From NCBI GenBank assembly GCA_030789695.1, contig CM061141.1, forward strand, positions 194,753,689 through 194,817,688: 64,000 nucleotides of DNA, in the 5' to 3' direction. This document shows, piece by piece, positions 1 to 11,649 of the stretch. Under the pieces are notes generated by a model. It worked only from the letters and a program-made list of their open reading frames with translations, ran no database searches and had not been told where the DNA came from. Source of the stretch: Scilla litardierei (taxonomy: Eukaryota > Streptophyta > Magnoliopsida > Asparagales > Asparagaceae). Numbering within the stretch: position 1 is the first letter of the stretch; each line of letters begins with the position of its first letter. The translations under genes were made by a program, and so were the position numbers.

Positions 1-39
1 CTCCCTGAAAGATATGCACTACTCTCAGTATGATGCTCA
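1..39 (-). pseudogene. Continuation of the gypsy gag frame beyond the nested element
   Basis: Read on the minus strand, the codons ending at 7512 continue in frame into 34-1 once the inserted element and one GCTCA copy are removed. The continuation encodes about a dozen residues without a stop before the window edge. Positions 35-39 are the left GCTCA target duplication. Confidence 0.55.
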
Positions 40-1256
40 TGCTGGGTTTTTGGGACACTTAGGGCACAAAAACTCTAGTCCCGTCCTAAGTCGGACGGAA
101 CATAGACATAAATGCAGCGGAAAAATTTTATGTTAATCTAATTAACATGCAACCCTAAGGAACCAGACCCTGTTAGCCAGGATCTCTGCCAACTTGGTGT
201 GGATCTGACCACCCCAAGAGGGATCTAACTACTGCGAATAATTAAATGAAAACTTAAACACATACCCGGAATCTCAACCCTGGGGCAGGCGAGATGTTCC
301 GCACCATCTTCCGAGCTGCTCCCGTCCCACGCCGAGCCGCTCCTTGAACCGCTCCCCGAACTGCTCCTCGAACCGATCCGCATCCCGAGGCGATCAATCC
401 CATGTCGCCGAGCCAACCACGCGCGGAAGAAAGTTTCACGCGAGTGAAACCTTCGCCTAGATTTCGGATCTGAATCCGAACTCCGTTGCGGCTTTGCTAG
501 AGCCCTCAAGAGTAAGGCAGAAATTTATAGAGAGATAGAGAATATTTATTTTAGCCTAGATCCGTGCGTGCTCCAACATTTACGAGAGCCGCTCAGATCT
601 AGAGCTTGGGACGAGTTTTGAGGAGGAGAGCAGACCCCTATTTATATAGGCGGCTGACTACTCCCCTTTCTCAAAATCCGATGTGGGACTATTAATTTGA
701 GTTAATCAAAATCAAGTTAGTTTGCACTTCACAAAGTGCAAACTTCCGTGAATTTTAACTCACTCACCGTTGAGCTTCATGATTGATACAACCTATCAAT
801 TCGAAGGGTGTTCAACGGTGAACGCGTAGGAAAAAACGGCTCGTCAATCCGAGTCCGTTTGACCCTTCAAACAATTGTCCAAAGATAGCCAAAAGTCATG
901 CTTCTCTTAGAAACGTAGCCGTCAAGAAAATCCCAGGTTTCAAAAACCCTAACCAGAAAATTCGGGCTTGGTGGGCCTCCATTTTCGCAGGTTTCAGCCC
1001 AACAGTTTGGGCTGACTTGTTTTGGCTATAACTTGTGCATTTGGACTCCGTTTTTGACGCGGTTTGAACCTGCGTTTAGAGCGGGACGATCCCGTCATCT
1101 AGGTAACCTTTTCAACGCATTTATTTAATTAAATATAGTCTTAAATAATTTAAGACACATTTAATCTCTTTTGCATCAAATGCAAAATAGTCCATATCTA
1201 AGCTTAAATTATCATTTGCATCAAATACAAATGATCCGAGGGCATATTCCTCTACA
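40..1256 (-). repeat. 3' LTR of the LARD
   Basis: 1217 bp, direct repeat of 6294-7511. On the minus strand it carries a TATA box around 650-640 (CTATATAAATA), placing U3 at about 1256-650 and the transcribed leader below. A 94-codon frame at 509-225 lies in that leader and is nearly the same in the other LTR. It is arginine- and serine-rich and resembles no family I know, so I treat it as chance or as an upstream ORF. Confidence 0.92.
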
Positions 1257-1267
1257 TCTCCCACTTG
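1257..1267 (-). other. Polypurine tract of the LARD
   Basis: The minus strand reads AAGTGGGAGA directly before the 3' LTR, where plus-strand DNA synthesis would be primed. A similar block occurs inside the element near 2400-2420, perhaps an internal duplicate. Confidence 0.7.
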
Positions 1268-4200
1268 CACTCAGGATCATTTATCCCGAATGCAGGAGAT
1301 GATTTTTGCAAACATCTTTTGCAATACTTTATCCCTTGCATCAAATGCAAATTATTCTCCCTAACTAATTTCTACCCATTACTAGACGAAGAATCACACT
1401 CTGTGTGAGACCCTACAGCCTGACCCTTACAACAGGTTGGGCTCGAAGCCCTATACGGCAGTGACCACGAGCAGTGGCTGCCGTCCCTGCTTCAGGAATC
1501 ATCATTATGTGGTTAACTCATTGACATGAGTATTGTCGGGACCACCCTGACTGTTTCCGTGATGAATTCCGCAGTTATAGTCTCTTCGTCTAAACTATGT
1601 CGTGTAGATCAAGTCTAGGGTACGGTTAAACTGTCAACCCCAATAACTTGACTCCGGTTAGTTTCTATCAATCTTTAGTCAAATCATGTTGGACTTGTTC
1701 CAACATACTCTGGCCAGAGTTTTTACCAAAGATCGAACTAACCCTACGACACTAACTCCCATTGACCGGGAGAGACGAATCCTCTCTTGGTCATTACTCT
1801 CCTCATACGCTTCAAGTGTCACCCAATCAAAGACCTTTCGACGCGGCTTGCCTCGAAGCTAGGTCATTTGATCTAAGTGGCACCGTTCACGCACAGGTTC
1901 GTCAAAATGACCTCAAGTCAAAAGACCAACTAGCCTATCATCACTCAGAGTCATCATTGACAGATTGGTCAATATAACCATATGATAACTTTTGTGGATC
2001 GTTCAGTGAACTCATTCTCTAATGAGCACATGTGTCTTGTCAACGACTTCTCCAAGTCAAGCGATCATGAGATCATCGCCACCGCTATACGGTGAAGACT
2101 AAGACACAATGGTCTATCCGATGTTTCGATATCCTAGTCTCGAAACATCTACGACCACGAACCCTTTTTAGACTTATGCTACAGACGGTCAAACATTTCT
2201 CCATGATCGAGATACTCATCTCGATACCTTTTTGACCTTGCATAAAGTCTCAGGACTTTACCTAAGTTAATATCTAATGTTAACTACATTATAACATAAC
2301 TTAGATAAATTTTTTACCAAACAGCTTGTTGTTATTTCGAACAAGATGTTTGTGCTATGCACACATGAAGATAGATAGCCTCGAGGGTATCATCTCTCAA
2401 CATCTCCCACTGCACTCAGGCCCATTTATCTCGGTATCTCATACCGTTTTTACACATAAGTTTTCCCGACTTCATGTGGTAGAGCCTTCATGAGTGGATC
2501 TGCTAAAACCGTCTACATTATAGACTTAAGGGTTTCTATGTTTAGACCAACCATTTGAATCTCATTCAAATAATTCATTTGGTCTTTCAGAATCCATAAT
2601 ATTTTAATTTACTTGGATCTTATCCAATTCATCGTACCTTACGATAATCATTTAAATTAGTTACTGGTCATTTCAAATGGCTCATATTTATTTCTGATAA
2701 AGAATCAAACTCTTTTGATCACTTTGTCAAAATATATGTTCCATCCCTTTGATGCCTCACATGTAATTTACACGCTCCCACTGACCTTGAAAATTATCTG
2801 GTTAATTCATATAAGTTGGTCCGTCTAAATCATATTTAGAAAAAACGAACTTGTAAGTGAATGCTCCAATTTTCATGGTCAACTTAAGCGTTTACATCGA
2901 GTTTGGTCCGAGTAGTTCTGTACATCTGCTGGTGGAAAACGGTTTCATTATAATCCGTTTTATAGGAATTAGTATGGAAAAACCGTTCTCGACCAACATG
3001 ATTGCACTTCCCTATTTTCCTTTTCTACACCAATCTTTCAACTTAAAGATTTACTTGCAGTAAGTGAGGAAACATTTTCCTTGGGCATGTAAACTAAATT
3101 CCAAAATTTATTTATGCACACGGACCTATTCTGGTTGCATCAAGTTTTTAAATCGGAGTTACTTCTCTGAATTTCATCCCGGAAGTTGACTAAGTCATCA
3201 TCAGTTATGATGTCTAACTCGACTCTTCGTCTCACGAGATTCGAGTAATTACACAACTTCCTAATGTTTGATTTAATGAATATCTTATTGATAATGTCCT
3301 TATAGAACATTATCAAAACCTAGGCATTACTATCTGGGACTTAACCCAGAGGAAGGACTTAACTCAGAGTCACTTGTTATGGATCGCACCGAGTCTAACT
3401 AAGTGTGATTCATACCATTTAACACACTGATGTGTTAACAGACTTGACCTGAGAGAAAATCACATTTTCTTTTAATTACACAAGATTTTATGTAGCTAAG
3501 TATTTAACCATTCGATCTAATCGAATCAGTTTAAATACTTTTGTCTTTTCGTTCTTTATTTTTTCAGACTTGTGTTTCATCAAGAACACGTGTCTTAATA
3601 AAATATACGAATAACTTATTTTGGTTGATCTAGACTCGGGTACATCAGTATGTACCAGACTGAGTTCGACAACTCATTTTCCCACTGTCTTACAGATGGG
3701 TTTCGGCCAATTTTATCTAAGAGGATAAGACTCACAAGTGTCCGTAGACTTCATAATACGAGAGGTCAGACCCCTCTTTATGTGACTTGTGAAGCTTAGT
3801 CTCTCGATACGGCCTAGTCTATTTTACCATATAAGTTTGCTACTATCTTGTGTATTTATATATTAACATTTAATATATATATATATAGTTATTACAAATT
3901 ACTTAACACAAAACATTGCTTCCGAAGCAAGGTGACGACATTCGTCCAAAAAATGTGTTAGACGTTTTTGTATAACTATTTATTCTGAAATCGTGACATC
4001 AAAATATATCACATTTTCATTTCCTCCTACTTATGCCTTTACTAATGATAAATTAAACTAACTTTCTCAATTGACTTTCCGGAGTGCCTTCTTCCTTTTC
4101 TAAATCACATTTAGATATTAATTAACCCAACACAAATAGCTATGCAAGCATCTTATGTATCCAAACGCTTGAGCTTTGCAATCTCGAGTTTAGCTCAAGA

Positions 4201-4774
4201 AGTTGCTTGTCTCAAGATCCGGTTGGGATACATAGTCTTGCACCGCTCATGCACTCGTATTCGACTCAAACGGTTTGATCGAATTTTCAAACTTTGCGGA
4301 TCGGAATTGTTTGTCCATACAACCTTGAGGGTAGCTCGACGAGTTGTAGGGAGAAACATACTTCGAATATCCTATATGTTCAAGCTGCCTCATATAGAGA
4401 AGAGTGACATGTAGCTTAATTTATTTGTTGGACCCAGAACTTAATGAAATCATATTTCTTAAGTCTGTTCTTTAGAAGGTCATTTAATGTCAACGAGAAT
4501 ATGGTTTAATTGCATCAATTAGAATTTAACTTGATATTCAATCAATCAACTATTTGACCAGTTAACTTATTCCAATATTATATTTTGATTCCTTTGGTAA
4601 ACATAGTCTTGCCCTAGTTTTTGCATATGTTCAATATTAAATATAGGTAGATTGGCTTTCATCTATCTATATCCTCCCACTATTTTTACGATCGTTTTAA
4701 AGCTTAATAACGAACGATTTAATCGAATTTAAAAATTAGTGAAAGAGGGATCCAATCATCCCGAACCTCACAAC

Positions 4775-5075
4775 CTTGAGGAGACTCACCAAGTTGATTG
4801 GTTCCATGACTGGTAGACTAACTCTTGGTCAATCACATCACATGTGATTCCCTGTCGATTTTTACCCACAGTCACTTATGATCTTGAGGAGACTCAACAA
4901 ATCATAATGACTGGTCTAGTCAGACCCTTGATTTCGTGTCCAGATTTGACTTAAATTGATACTCGAGGAGACCCGACGCATCGATTTGGGTCAAGTCTAG
5001 ACTACATCACATGTATGTTGGAGTTTGTTCCTTAAAGAAAAAACAAGTCAAAGCTTGAGGAGACTCAACAACTAT
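4775..5075. repeat. Four spaced copies of a GAGGAGACTC-type motif
   Basis: Blocks close to CTTGAGGAGACTCAACAA start at 4775, 4883, 4962 and 5054, spaced 79-108 bp. Each is followed by a short diverged segment, so this looks like an old tandem array of about 90 bp in the LARD interior. Confidence 0.6.
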
Positions 5076-5754
5076 AATTGTCTTCTTTGAGTTACCAAGC
5101 TCCAAAATCAAGGAGGGATACGAATTAATCATTAATAAGATTTATAACGCATTGACTAGATATAGTCCAGGGTGTCATACAATCATGATTCGCGACATTG
5201 CGGGCCAGCGGAACACAGCCAGAGAATTGACTAAGCCAGGATCACTGCCCCTTGTACTAGCAAGGGTTGACCCAAAACTCTTAGCCAAGCACATTGACTG
5301 GATCATGGTCCATTGAATGAAGCTTGTCATTTTTGTATGTGTGCCATAGACTAAACAGCTTTTATTAACAACTAATTAATCCTATCAACTAGTTGCATCC
5401 TTAAATTCAAAATTTTAGGATTTGTTTAATAACTTTTATTAAGTCCTTATCAACTATAAGGTTCACGTGCTATCCTAATCATTATTAGGATTTTAATAAA
5501 TTTTATTAACAACGCTAAAAGCGAAGTCCTTTAATGAAAATTAATTATAACAATTAGAATTACAAATTCATTAAAGGGACTACCCTAATCAGGAATTAGG
5601 TCTTGAAGTGTTGTTAATGTTTTATTAAAACACAGCATGTCATTAAAATTCAAGTAATAAATTTTAATCATTATTTAATGGCTAACCTAAAGGGTTGTCT
5701 TGTGTTATCAAATAAGGGACAAGAAGACATAGCCATTAAAAATTTACACTAATT

Positions 5755-6215
5755 TTATCGCATAAAAAGTGTACAACTATTTAACAATTAAATAGACTAA
5801 AGTTTATCGCATAAACAATTTTAGCATGCATACTTAAATTTAACATTTAAATTTAAAAATACGATTTTTAAAACATTTTATTTTATCTCATAAAGTAAAA
5901 GCTTGTTTAAAAAAGCATAACATTTTCATGCTACTTTAAAATATTTATCGCATAAAAATTTTAAACTTTTAAAATCAGTATTTAAAAATATCTTATAAAT
6001 TTAAAACATCATTTAAAAAATTCCATGTTTAAAATTTATCACATAAAATTTTAAACAACATTTTAAACTTATCGCATAAAGTTTTAAAGCTTTAAAACAA
6101 TTTTAAAATTTATCACATAAATTTAAAAATTCCATTTTAAAACTTTCATGCTTAAAATTTATCATATAAAATTTTTAAACAAAACAAAAATTAAATTTAT
6201 CGCATAAATTTAAAG
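5755..6215. repeat. Array of TTTATCGCATAAA boxes
   Basis: At least eight copies of TTTATCGCATAAA or one-base variants (TTTATCACATAAA, TTTATCATATAAA) are spread over about 460 bp of very AT-rich sequence between the primer site and the interior. The box is close to its own reverse complement and is often followed by TTTTAAA. In the sense direction of the element this is the 5' leader, where packaging signals usually lie. Confidence 0.75.
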
Positions 6216-6280
6216 AAAACATTTTTCTGTAAAAGCATTCAAATAATAAATTCGCAGTCATAGATCAGCATACAGAGATG

Positions 6281-6293
6281 GCTCTGATACCAA
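6281..6293 (-). other. Primer binding site of the LARD
   Basis: The minus strand reads TGGTATCAGAGCC within two bases of the LTR end, the classic initiator tRNA-Met primer site of plant LTR elements. Confidence 0.9.
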
Positions 6294-7511
6294 TGCTGGG
6301 TTTTCTGGGACCCTTAGGGCACAAAAACTCTAGTCCCGTCCTAAGTCGGACGGAACATAGACAGAAATGCAGCGGAAAAATTTTATGTTAATCTAATTAA
6401 CATGCAACCCTAAGGAACCAGACCCTGTTAGCCAGGATCTCTGCCAACTTGGTGTGGATCTGACCACCCCAAGAGGGATCTAACTACTGCGAATAATTAA
6501 ATGAAAACTTAAACACATACCCGGAATCTCAACCCTGGGGCAGGCGAGATGTTCTGCACCGTCTTCCGAGCTGCTCCCGTCCCACGCCGAGCCGCTCCTT
6601 GAACCGCTCCCCGAACTGCTCCTCGAACCGCTCCGCATCCCGAGGCGATCAATCCCATGTCGCCGAGCCAACCACGCGCGGAAGAAAGTTTCACGCGAGT
6701 GAAACCTTCGCCTAGATTTCGGATCTGAATCCGAACTCCGTTGCGGCTTTGCTAGAGCCCTCAAGAGTAAGGCAGAAATTTATAGAGAGATAGAGAATAT
6801 TTATTTTAGCCTAGATCCGTGCGTGCTCCAACATTTAGGAGAGCCGCTCAGATCTAGAGCTTGGGACGAGTTTTGAGGAGGAGAGCAGACCCCTATTTAT
6901 ATAGGCGGCTGACTACTCCCCTTTCTCAAAATCCGATGTGGGACTATTAATTTGAGTTAATCAAAATCAAGTTAGTTTGCACTTCACAAAGTGCAAACTT
7001 CCGTGAATTTTAACTCACTCACCGTTGAGCTTCATGATTGATACAACCTATCAATTCGAAGGGTGTTCAACGGTGAACGTGTAGGAAAAAACGGCTCGTC
7101 AATCCGAGTCCGTTTGACCCTTCAAACAATTGTCCAAAGATAGCCAAAAGTCATGCTTCTCTTAGAAACGTAGCCGTCAAGAAAATCCCAGGTTTCAAAA
7201 ACCCTAACCAGAAAATTCGAGCTTGGTGGGCCTCCATTTTCGCAGGTTTCAGCCCAACAGTTTGGGCTGACTTGTTTTGGCTATAACTTGTGCATTTGGA
7301 CTCCGTTTTTGACGCGGTTTGAACCTGCGTTTAGAGCGGGACGATCCCGTCATCTAGGTAACCTTTTCAACGCATTTATTTAATTAAATATAGTCTTAAA
7401 TAATTTAAGACACATTTAATCTCTTTTGCATCAAATGCAAAATAGTCCATATCTAAGCTTAAATTATCATTTGCATCAAATACAAATGATCCGAGGGCAT
7501 ATTCCTCTACA
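6294..7511 (-). repeat. 5' LTR of the LARD
   Basis: 1218 bp, paired with 40-1256. The TATA box is near 6903-6893 on the minus strand. This copy would start the element's RNA, which then runs through the primer site and interior toward lower coordinates. Confidence 0.92.
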
Positions 7512-8313
7512 GCTCAGTCATTGGGGAGAGGGGTAAATGATTTTGGGAAAAAACTGGAGGAGGGAATGGTTCTAGCTCCATGGCGATAATCTCAAAACCC
7601 TTGTCCCTAGTTGTGTCCTCCTCCTGTTCATCCAAAATTGCTAGCTCGTCCTCTCTTTTGCACACACTTCCTGCCATGTAGATATTTTTATTCGTGTCCT
7701 CAACGTGACATGGTTCGCTCGATATACCTGCAATAGAAGATAAACTTGTATTAGATTCTTGAAATTGAGTTTCAAAAGCATTACTTTATTCTAGGCAAGT
7801 GGCAATCAGAGTAAGATTTTCAAAGGATTTCTGAATCTGCCGACTGCGAGCAAGGAAATTCTCTTGGAATTGATGGGAAGTAGCCTCCAGTGTCTGAATA
7901 AGCAAATAAACTTCCTTTTTCAAAGAATGCAAAGGTACGTCTACGCTTTGCTCCCCTTGATCAATGCGTAAAGGCTTCGTTGAATCGCACTTTGAAGTCT
8001 CTTTTATGTTTTTTTCATTCTCTTGTAGAGACTCCATGTATTTCCACGCCTCTGTCGGCGTCATGAATCCCAAAACTTCCTGCAGCTGTGGTCGTAGTCC
8101 ATCTAAGAAGGACTCCATAAGCTCCTCCTTTGTGTACCCATGCTGCGGATAGCTCGATATTATGTCTGTGAACCTCCTCCAGGCCTGAAAGAAAGTTTCA
8201 CAATCAGTCTGGTTAAAATTGACAATCTTGAGCTTCTCCATCCTATGTTTGTGTGCATTAGCGTACTCTGCATCATACAGATTGTTTGTGCAATAGAAAT
8301 TCATATACTCCAT
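7512..8313 (-). pseudogene. gag: gypsy gag remnant with one in-frame stop
   Basis: The frame 8313-7786 gives 175 residues with the Retrotrans_gag signature: the stretch around ETFFQAWRRFTDIISSYP and then ESFLDGLRPQLQEVL resembles the capsid-type domain of plant gypsy Gag. The N-terminal part of the usual domain is missing. The ORF stops at TAA (7786-7788), but the same frame stays open to 7512 and, after the nested element is skipped, through 34-1. The tail is acidic and proline-containing. One in-frame stop with an otherwise open downstream frame suggests recent inactivation, or stop readthrough, which is less likely. Gag would form the virus-like particle; this copy is probably non-functional. 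Confidence 0.7.
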
Positions 8314-8410
8314 TTTTTTACAAAAATAAACAAAAATTTATGTACAGTAAAGTGGAAAGATCTCACCGAAGGTCCTCTAAATGAAATAAACTGTGGTAAC
8401 AAACCATTCT

Positions 8411-8428
8411 CCCCGGCAACGGCGCCAA
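8411..8428 (-). other. Primer binding site of the gypsy element
   Basis: The minus strand reads TGGCGCCGTTGCCGGGG directly inside the LTR end. This is the well-known primer site of many plant Athila/Tat gypsy elements, commonly assigned to tRNA-Asp. It fixes the orientation as minus. Confidence 0.8.
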
Positions 8429-8433
8429 AAACT

Positions 8434-10233
8434 TGGTAGAACCAAAAATGTGATTCTCTCAAGCGAAAGAGTCCGTACAAGTAATATAATCTGTGAGTCC
8501 AGATGTCGAATCCTCGGGAGAAAATCTGTTGCAACCACAAAGCTTAAATAAAATAAAAAGCCAACGTAGAGAAATTAACCACTTTAAATGGTGATGGTGT
8601 GGATTGGTTTGATGGTGAGTTGTGAATACGTGAACGATACGAACAAGGAAAATTCGTGAAAATATTTATGAGAAGTATGCACATGGTATGGGTTCGTTAG
8701 GATCAATGATTCGTATTAATTTGGTTGATTAAATATAACTCAATAAATTCCCCTTTTGGGAGCAATTCATCTGAAAATACCCTTTTGGGGATTAAAGCAC
8801 AAAATTCAATAAGATTGTCACTAAAGTTATAATCTTCTAAAATTAAGATATGAAACTCTCTTTTGGAGAGATCAAAACTCACCCTTGTGGGGCGATCATC
8901 AACTCAATCACGCTCTTTTGGAATATGAAAAGGTTGAATTTTAAGCCAAAGATCACAACTTTACCGACATACAATTTTAGTGCAAAAATACAACCAAACG
9001 AATACAAATCATATCTCCTAACTACGCCATACCATGCACAATAGAAATTTAGCTACTCATACTGAAAATAAACAGAAAATTCATCATATAAATCATGGTT
9101 CTAAGCAATACAATCAAAAAGAGTTCAAAATACGCTAAAGAGTTCAAGAATATCACCAAATACGCTAGCAAATAGACTAAGAAAACCCCTCTTCTTCTTC
9201 CTCAAAGCCTCTGGAATTTCGCCTCAGGTTGCCCTATGTCTTCTCCTTGAAATTCTGCAAAAATCGGCTCCAAAATCGCCCAAATACGCCAAGAATACGG
9301 ACCAAAAACCCTAGAATACCTTATATACATAGATTGCGGGTTTTACTATGCTTAACGGGTCTAAACCGCTTCAATTCGAACTAAACTCGCAATCTCTCAG
9401 TCGGATCGCACCGTAGCCGTTCGATCGGAAGCGGGATTAATTCTGGGCGCGACACGTGGCAATCGGATCCTCTCCGCGCCCGCTTGCTTCATCATCATCC
9501 ACATCCGATGCGGGGTAATCGTACACCGTCCGATCAAATTCTAGTGGCTCAGATAGGGCCACGTATCCCACGCTTCAGCCTTAATCCAATTTCGATTCGA
9601 AATCATTGCGACCGTTGGATCTTAATCCAACGGTCATAACGCGCGCTCTTCGATTCGCCTGCGGCTTGTTGCGCAGCCGTTCGATTGTAATCGAACGCCC
9701 CGTGTTTTGTCGCGTCATCAATTTCCATCGACCGTTGGATATGGGTGGGGAGCGTTGTGATCATGCCACGTGGTACGTAACTGTCCTCTGCTTTGATCCG
9801 TTGGGGATTCCACTGGCCGTTGGATCGAGATCCAACGGCCAGTAGATATCTTCGTCATACGCGATTTGTGTCCGATGGATGGAGATTGGGCGGCATAGAT
9901 TGCGCCACGTGGCGCATATATATAGTGTATTTTCGCTATATTTCCTTCGTATATCTTTAATTAAATGATATTCGGCATTCAATAAATCACAGTAATTAGC
10001 ACAGATCTCAGAAAAATACAAATAAATAGTCGTTGGAATCGTGAGATCGAGACCAAGCCATGAAAAATATAAAAAGGCAGAAATACTTACTAAAATTCAT
10101 ACTTTGTGTACAAATCAAGTGATATCTCTAATAAATGATGGTATACAATATACGAACGTATTAGAGACCAATTAAACATCATTTACACACAAAATATGGC
10201 TAAATGGAGGGTTAAATATGCAATATTCACTCA
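8434..10233 (-). repeat. 5' LTR of the Athila/Tat-like element
   Basis: About 1.8 kb that, on the minus strand, begins TGAGTGAATATTGCA and ends in CA just before the primer site. A TATA-like run at 9917-9924 lies next to a perfect 16-bp palindrome with a CACGTG core (9901-9916). The upper LTR carries several inverted CCGTTGGAT/ATCCAACGG hairpins (9610-9635, 9812-9843) and more ACGT-core motifs (9454-9460, 9559-9566, 9765-9773). The second LTR is off-window, so the ends rest on the TG..CA form and the primer site. It contains no protein gene. Confidence 0.65.
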
Positions 10234-11001
10234 AAATCAGTAGTCCAATGTAGTAGAGGTCGGAATGCTGGATTACACTCTATTGGTGAACTTGACTGAC
10301 ACCTGGCTGGGTCAGTGAATATAGAGCCACGGGTAGCTCCCGTTGGCTTGGGTGTAATGCTAGTCACTTCCCCCTCAGACATTGGGCTTGTCACAAGGCA
10401 CACTTGATTGATTGTCACTCTCTTTTACTCATGTTGTTACTAATGAGGATTGCGTACTCTACTAGTTACCCCGACCTTGTTCGTGTACTAATACCATGCT
10501 TATTCCTGTACGCACTACACTTTCCATGCTTATTGATGTACACACCACACTTGCCACTGCTTTGCACACCACACCTTCCATGATTATTATTGTACACACT
10601 ACACCTGCCATGCTTATTACTGTACACACCACACGTGCCATGCTTATTACTGTACACATTACACCTTGCCATGTTCGTACTTTGCGCACTACACTTCGCC
10701 TGCTCACTTCTTTGCACACTACACTCGTTATGCCATTGTTTGTACACAACGCTTGACGTGCTCATATGTTTCTTATTCTGCCATGCTTTAACTAATATTA
10801 ATTCTATTTTTGTCACTCATAATGCCATGAAATCGTTTTGAAAACCTTGCCGAGGGTCAACTTTCTTAACTCTTTAAACTTGCTGAGCGACACTTGCTGA
10901 CGTATATTTCATTGTCTCTTCTTGTGAAATATACTTCAAGTATTAGACAGGTTTGCAGTGGGGTTTGCTTAGAGACTGAGCAGGTTGATCAGGAGTGCCT
11001 T
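10234..11001 (+). repeat. Left piece of a Del/Tekay-like LTR
   Basis: Non-coding DNA that runs into the element inserted at 11002 and resumes at 20184-20508, which ends in a typical Del/Tekay LTR terminus (GGCGTGACA). Its style resembles the later part of the 2.8-kb LTRs nearby, including repeated CATGC/TGTACAC blocks, but the sequence differs. The true left end is not visible because the Athila-like LTR adjoins at 10233. Confidence 0.45.
10494..10750. repeat. Minisatellite of about 33-36 bp units
   Basis: Seven or so diverged units of the type CCATGCTTATTACTGTACAC followed by CACTACAC. Frames seen here on both strands (repeated Met-Leu-Ile or Cys-Ser-Val patterns) are a by-product of the repeat, not genes. 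Confidence 0.75.
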
Positions 11002-11583
11002 TGTAACGACCACTTTTCGTCGTACGTTGTTCGTGCACGTGCTTTTGGCCGTGCACGTGTTTGCTTTAGACTTTATTTGTTTGTGAACACTTTTGTGTGA
11101 TATGCCGTTGCGAACGTCACTGAGAGTATTAAATAGTGGCACTATATTGGAACGACGTTCTCGAGTCGTTTTTCCACAATTTGATCTTACTCGATGAGAC
11201 GTGACGATTCTCACTCTTGACGGGAGACGTTTCTATTTTTAGTTCTGTCGTCCGACGTCGAAACTGAGATCCGTCTTCTTAGTTAGCTCACATTCGTCGC
11301 CACGATCACAACGATATTTATTTTATAATTTTTGGAGTTTATTTGACCACTTTTATAATTTTTACAAGTTTTATATTATTTTTAATAATTTATTTTTCAA
11401 TTAATTTCGGCCAAATAAAATTTATTTGAGTTTAAAACGTTTTAAAGAATTTTTGAGCCAATTTCCAGCTCATTTGGACCAGGTCAAATCCTAGATTGGG
11501 TTGGAGAAGTTTAAATTCAAATTTCAAATCTTTTTGAACTTCTAATCCTATTAGATTTAGCCCTAGACCAAGTCAACCCACCT

Positions 11584-11597
11584 ATACTATATAAGCA
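11584..11597 (+). promoter_or_regulatory. TATA box in the Del-like LTR
   Basis: ACTATATAAGCAAC lies about 590 bp into the LTR, just before the CpG-dense leader. The same box occurs in the second LTR near 17943-17956 and, reversed, near 62745-62758. Confidence 0.65.
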
Positions 11598-11649
11598 ACA
11601 CCTAGCAAGTCCTATTTTCTAAAGAAATTAGCCCTAGCCCCTTCCAAAC

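Larger units (their letters stand above)
1257..6280 (-). other. Non-coding interior of the LARD
   Basis: Five kilobases without any frame over about 90 codons and with no gag, protease, reverse transcriptase or integrase motif on either strand. The part nearest the primer site (5500-6280) is very AT-rich and built from repeats. The distal part (1257-4700) is unique-looking moderate-AT sequence. Old, fully decayed coding sequence cannot be excluded without a profile search. Confidence 0.75.
40..7511 (-). mobile_element. Complete non-coding LTR retrotransposon (LARD type)
   Basis: Two LTRs (40-1256 and 6294-7511) differ at roughly nine positions by hand count. Both start TGCTGGG and end CTCTACA on the plus strand. 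The element is flanked by perfect 5-bp duplications GCTCA at 35-39 and 7512-7516. A tRNA-Met-type primer site (TGGTATCAGAGCC, minus strand) abuts the right LTR and a purine tract abuts the left LTR, so it is a minus-strand element. The 5-kb interior has no gag or pol frame, which fits a large retrotransposon derivative mobilised in trans. Under 1% LTR divergence implies recent insertion. It lies inside the gypsy gag frame. Confidence 0.92.
1..10233 (-). mobile_element. Partial Athila/Tat-like Ty3/gypsy retrotransposon, split by a nested element
   Basis: Read on the minus strand, an LTR (8434-10233) is followed by a primer binding site matching the TGGCGCCGTTGCCGGGG type and then by a gag-like reading frame. 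This order is typical of plant Athila/Tat gypsy elements. The element is interrupted at 40-7511 by a complete LTR element flanked by GCTCA duplications, and its interior resumes at 34-1 and leaves the window to the left, so pol and the second LTR are not visible. Gag begins only about 100 bases after the primer site and lacks the usual N-terminal half, so this copy is a deletion derivative. The exact lineage is inferred from the primer site and gag style, not proven. Confidence 0.75.

Noticed and set aside
225..509. 94-codon minus frame in both LARD LTRs (also 6480-6764)
   Set aside because: Its presence in both copies only reflects LTR identity. No recognisable domain; at most an upstream ORF in the leader.
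6281..6293. tRNA-Met-like sequence, possible tRNA gene (also 55541-55554)
   Set aside because: Only the last 13-14 bases complementary to the tRNA are present, at an LTR edge; these are primer binding sites.
10462..10841. Frames of 83-116 codons with regular peptide repeats
   Set aside because: They are translations of the 33-36-bp minisatellite.
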